A stretch of 64,000 nt of DNA from an uncultured Anaerolineae bacterium (GTDB taxonomy: Bacteria; Chloroflexota; Anaerolineae; Aggregatilineales; Phototrophicaceae). Of this stretch, positions 61,335 to 64,000 are shown piece by piece. The DNA lies in the NCBI GenBank assembly GCA_934216615.1, contig CAKQCB010000009.1, forward strand, positions 66,618 through 130,617, read 5' to 3'. Under the pieces are notes generated by a model. The model was not told the origin of the DNA. It saw only the letters and a list, made by a program, of their open reading frames with translations, and searched no databases. Position 1 is the first letter of the stretch. The number at the start of each line of letters is the position of its first letter. The position numbers were made by a program, and so were the translations under genes.

Positions 61335-64000
61335 ATGAACGAAATTAGCTTAAAAGCCTATTTAGAACGTTTAGAAACTTTATTAAATAAAAATGCGGCA
61401 GATGAAGTCATTCATCACGCGCGCCACATCTTACAATATTACCCACGAAATATAGATGCGTACCGCGCTATTGGGCGTGCATTTGTATTGGTTGGGCGTT
61501 GGGAAGAAGGCAGCGCCGCATTTCGTCGCGTGCTGAGTGTCATTCCAGATGATGTTTTTGCGCATGTCGGCCTGTCAGAAATCTACGATCACCATCATCA
61601 AGGTGATGAGGCGATTTGGCATTTGGAACGCGCCTTAGAGCAGTATCCCAATAATGCCGCCTTGATCGAGACAGCGCGCGTGCTCTATCAGCGTTATCGA
61701 AATGTCTCTCAACCGAAAATACAACTCACCGCAAGCGCAATCGCACGGCAAGCATTCCAGAGTAACGATTTTGCCAAAGCGATCGAAACTTTGCGCACCA
61801 CGCTCAATCGTTCCCCTGAACGTGTTGATCTGCGCCTGTTACTGGCAGAAACCCTTTGGGCAAGTGGAAACAAATTAAATGCGGCAGAATTAGCGCTCGA
61901 CGTTTTACAAGTGATTCCATCATGCCTTTCTGCCAATAAAATGCTGGCGAGCCTGTGGTTAGAAGAAGGTCGCCCTAGCGATGCCCAGCGCTATCTCAAC
62001 CAAGTTGAGGCCATTGACCCTTATATGGCAGTGGAAATTATTCAGGGAAATCTTCCCACAGACGACACCTTCCGACTCGACGAACTCAACTACGAACTTT
62101 CCGCAAAGAGCGAACTGGTGAGTGAACGTCCGGCTTGGTTGCAAGAAATTGACCAGAATACCGCGATAGCAACCTCCACTTCAGAACAGGTTGTTCAGCC
62201 AACGAGCACGCAACCGCGTTCATGGGTGACCAACAATTTACAACCTACCCAAACCGATGAAGTCGCAGAAGCCAACACGCTTGATTTTTCATTTGACGAC
62301 ATTGACAATTCGGCAACCTCATTGACTCCCTCTACTGAAGAAGAAATCCCTGACATCTTCATGGATTTTACCGACACAGAAAAACCATCTGCTCAACAAT
62401 ACAGCGAAGAATTACCCGCAGTAGAATTGTTTGGCGACTTTGATCTTCCCGATGAAGAAGACGTCCCCACCCAAAATATAGAAAATACAGAAGTCCCCTC
62501 AGCAACTGCCTATTCTGATGGTGGGGAGGTTCCGACCTTTCCATGGTTAGAAGAAACACAAGCTGAAGATCAACCATTGATGGGGTCAGATTCGGAAGAC
62601 CCCAATGCGTGGATTCACGATCATGATATTGAGTTAGTTGATGATGGCGAACAAGCGTTATTCCCACGTCACGAACGGGATGATGAACTGGTCACTCCAG
62701 AGGTTGAACAATCTGATCCGCTGGCATGGCTGAATAATTACGACGAGGACATCCTTGTGGAGCCTTCGCCTGAAGATATGTCGATTCAGAACCCCCCATC
62801 ATCCGCATTACAAGCGCCAAGCACTGATGAAACCGACCCCTTGGCATGGCTTGGTGAACACAACATAGAGATATTCGACCAACCAGAGGACACTTCTCCT
62901 CCATTACAATCGATGATTGAAGAAAGCGTTCAGGAATGGGATAACACCCCCATTGATGATAATGAAATCACCGTCATAAGAAATCCATTCCAAGAGGAAA
63001 ATACAGCGGACAATCCCCCTGTAGAGTTTTTAGAAGACTATATCAAAACACAAGAGGTTGCTTCCGCTTCAACAGGGGCAAATTTGTTTGATGAGCTTGA
63101 ATCCCCCTCTGAGCCGTCCACAACAGAAAGCGCTGAAACATCTCCACCGCCTCGGCGCGGGTTAACTGCGCGTTTAAATGATCCCAATATTCAATGGGGC
63201 GCTCAAAACAATACTGAGCAGTCACCAGAATCCGCATCAACACAAGATGATCTTCTTGAGACTCTGGACGTAGATGACGATTGGCTTGCAGAGTTTGGGG
63301 TTTCGTCTTCCGAACCACAACAAGAAAATTTGAAGGAACCAGATTGGTTACATCATATCAGCGGGGATACTATGAACGAAAACACACCGAATTCGCATGA
63401 TGAAGAAGATGAATTTATCAACGGCGAAAATAGCGAGTTAACACCCGACACACCCGACTGGCTCAGCGAACTTAAACCGGAAGATAGCGAAGAAACATCC
63501 CATGATTCATCCCCCACTGATGGAGATGATCTTTCATGGCTTGAAGACCCAAAAGATGATCAGCCAGAAGGGTCAGTTCCACCTGAATGGCTGGTTGAAA
63601 TGGAAGTGGATGACCTCAACCCAGAAATTGAACCTTCGCTTTCACAACCTGAAAGTTCAACGGGCGCAGATGATGAATTTAATTGGAATGACCTGCCCGA
63701 ATTCGCCGAGCCGGAAACACCCCCTACCGCGCCGACCAGTGACATTCCCGATTGGCTGCTCAGCTCTGCCCCAACCGATATCAATGCGGTAGAAGAAACG
63801 CCAGATGCCACCTTCGATGCAGAGGACTTGGCTTGGTTGGATGAAGAGACTACCGTCACCGACCTGCCCACCAGTCTTGAAGAAGATGGCGCGGTTCAAG
63901 ATGCGATCCCTGAATGGTTGCAGGATTCCGCGCCTGTCGATGAAAGTGTAACGACTGAAGATGATTTCCTAGACAGTGGCATCGTCTCTGAAGAAGACAT
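61335..64000 (+). CDS. TPR protein with repeated acidic Trp-Leu motifs (partial, C-terminus outside window)
   Basis: I translated this by hand; the frame stays open to the window end, 888 codons. The first 240 residues are TPR helices (AIGRAFVLVGRWEEGSAAF). The remainder is very acidic and low in complexity. It carries short repeats such as DPLAWLNNYDEDI, DPLAWLGEHNIEI, PDWLSELKPE, PEWLVEMEVD, IPDWLLSSAP and IPEWLQDSAP. The N-terminus MNEISLKAYLERLETLL supports ATG 61335. TTG 61308 has a better AGGA five bases upstream and would add nine residues. The cell location is cytoplasmic by lack of helix or signal. The function is unknown; it may be a scaffold. Confidence 0.85.
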   Translation, partial: MNEISLKAYLERLETLLNKNAADEVIHHARHILQYYPRNIDAYRAIGRAFVLVGRWEEGSAAFRRVLSVIPDDVFAHVGLSEIYDHHHQGDEAIWHLERALEQYPNNAALIETARVLYQRYRNVSQPKIQLTASAIARQAFQSNDFAKAIETLRTTLNRSPERVDLRLLLAETLWASGNKLNAAELALDVLQVIPSCLSANKMLASLWLEEGRPSDAQRYLNQVEAIDPYMAVEIIQGNLPTDDTFRLDELNYELSAKSELVSERPAWLQEIDQNTAIATSTSEQVVQPTSTQPRSWVTNNLQPTQTDEVAEANTLDFSFDDIDNSATSLTPSTEEEIPDIFMDFTDTEKPSAQQYSEELPAVELFGDFDLPDEEDVPTQNIENTEVPSATAYSDGGEVPTFPWLEETQAEDQPLMGSDSEDPNAWIHDHDIELVDDGEQALFPRHERDDELVTPEVEQSDPLAWLNNYDEDILVEPSPEDMSIQNPPSSALQAPSTDETDPLAWLGEHNIEIFDQPEDTSPPLQSMIEESVQEWDNTPIDDNEITVIRNPFQEENTADNPPVEFLEDYIKTQEVASASTGANLFDELESPSEPSTTESAETSPPPRRGLTARLNDPNIQWGAQNNTEQSPESASTQDDLLETLDVDDDWLAEFGVSSSEPQQENLKEPDWLHHISGDTMNENTPNSHDEEDEFINGENSELTPDTPDWLSELKPEDSEETSHDSSPTDGDDLSWLEDPKDDQPEGSVPPEWLVEMEVDDLNPEIEPSLSQPESSTGADDEFNWNDLPEFAEPETPPTAPTSDIPDWLLSSAPTDINAVEETPDATFDAEDLAWLDEETTVTDLPTSLEEDGAVQDAIPEWLQDSAPVDESVTTEDDFLDSGIVSEED

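Noticed and set aside
1..64000. Possible mobile elements, CRISPR arrays or prophage
   Set aside because: I found no transposase, integrase, phage structural motif or regularly spaced direct repeat.

Overview
The window reads as chromosomal DNA of a free-living bacterium, most likely a member of the Chloroflexota (Anaerolineae-like). The reasons are inference from gene style: a TPR protein with many short acidic Trp-Leu repeats, several membrane or secreted proteins with Pro/Thr-rich stalks, a very long soluble multi-GAF histidine kinase, a DUF3090/SCO1664-type trio otherwise best known from Actinobacteria, and a type A-like RNase P RNA. Coding density is high. No phage, insertion sequence, CRISPR array or plasmid marker was seen, so this looks like ordinary chromosome with some uncharacterised operons.

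Layout. 1-7.4 kb: a truncated phosphohexomutase and a glycerol-1-phosphate dehydrogenase-like gene on the minus strand, then a plus-strand surface-glycan cassette (GCS2-like ligase candidate, lipid-linked-sugar glycosyltransferase, WecD-like acetyltransferase, WecE-like aminotransferase). 7.4-17.8 kb: RNase J behind a long leader, PEP carboxylase, an exported M1 peptidase, a secreted TSP3/SH3b protein, threonine aldolase, a degenerate CPBP-family membrane protein and a DUF983 protein. 17.9-22.4 kb (minus): MTA/SAH deaminase and GH38 alpha-mannosidase. 22.6-26.4 kb: a heterodimeric ABC exporter. 26.46-26.83 kb: rnpB on the minus strand. 27.0-29.5 kb: a membrane transglutaminase-like protein.

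29.5-37.6 kb (minus) is a regulatory block: HtrA-like protease, LuxR-type regulator with an eroded receiver, GNAT, two single-domain response regulators and a 1508-residue PAS/GAF histidine kinase. 37.8-46.8 kb: GT39-like membrane glycosyltransferase, FHA protein, secreted propeller-like protein, roadblock protein, TrmD, then a four-gene PLAT/lipoprotein operon. 47.0-48.9 kb (minus): a hypothetical protein, two tandem paralogous membrane proteins and tRNA-Leu(CAA). 49.0-51.9 kb: ECF sigma/anti-sigma pair, Nudix hydrolase, calcineurin-like phosphoesterase. 52.1-54.1 kb: histidine phosphatase, DUF3090 and PI-kinase-like trio. 54.3-64 kb: membrane TPR protein, membrane-anchored DUF559-type nuclease, a nucleoside-type (BMP-family) ABC importer without its binding protein, and a truncated TPR protein.

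The most promising under-described units are the trio at 52.1-54.1 kb, the glycan cassette with its ligase-like first gene, the PLAT/lipoprotein operon, and the kinase/receiver/acetyltransferase block. All functions are read from motifs by eye; no database search was run.
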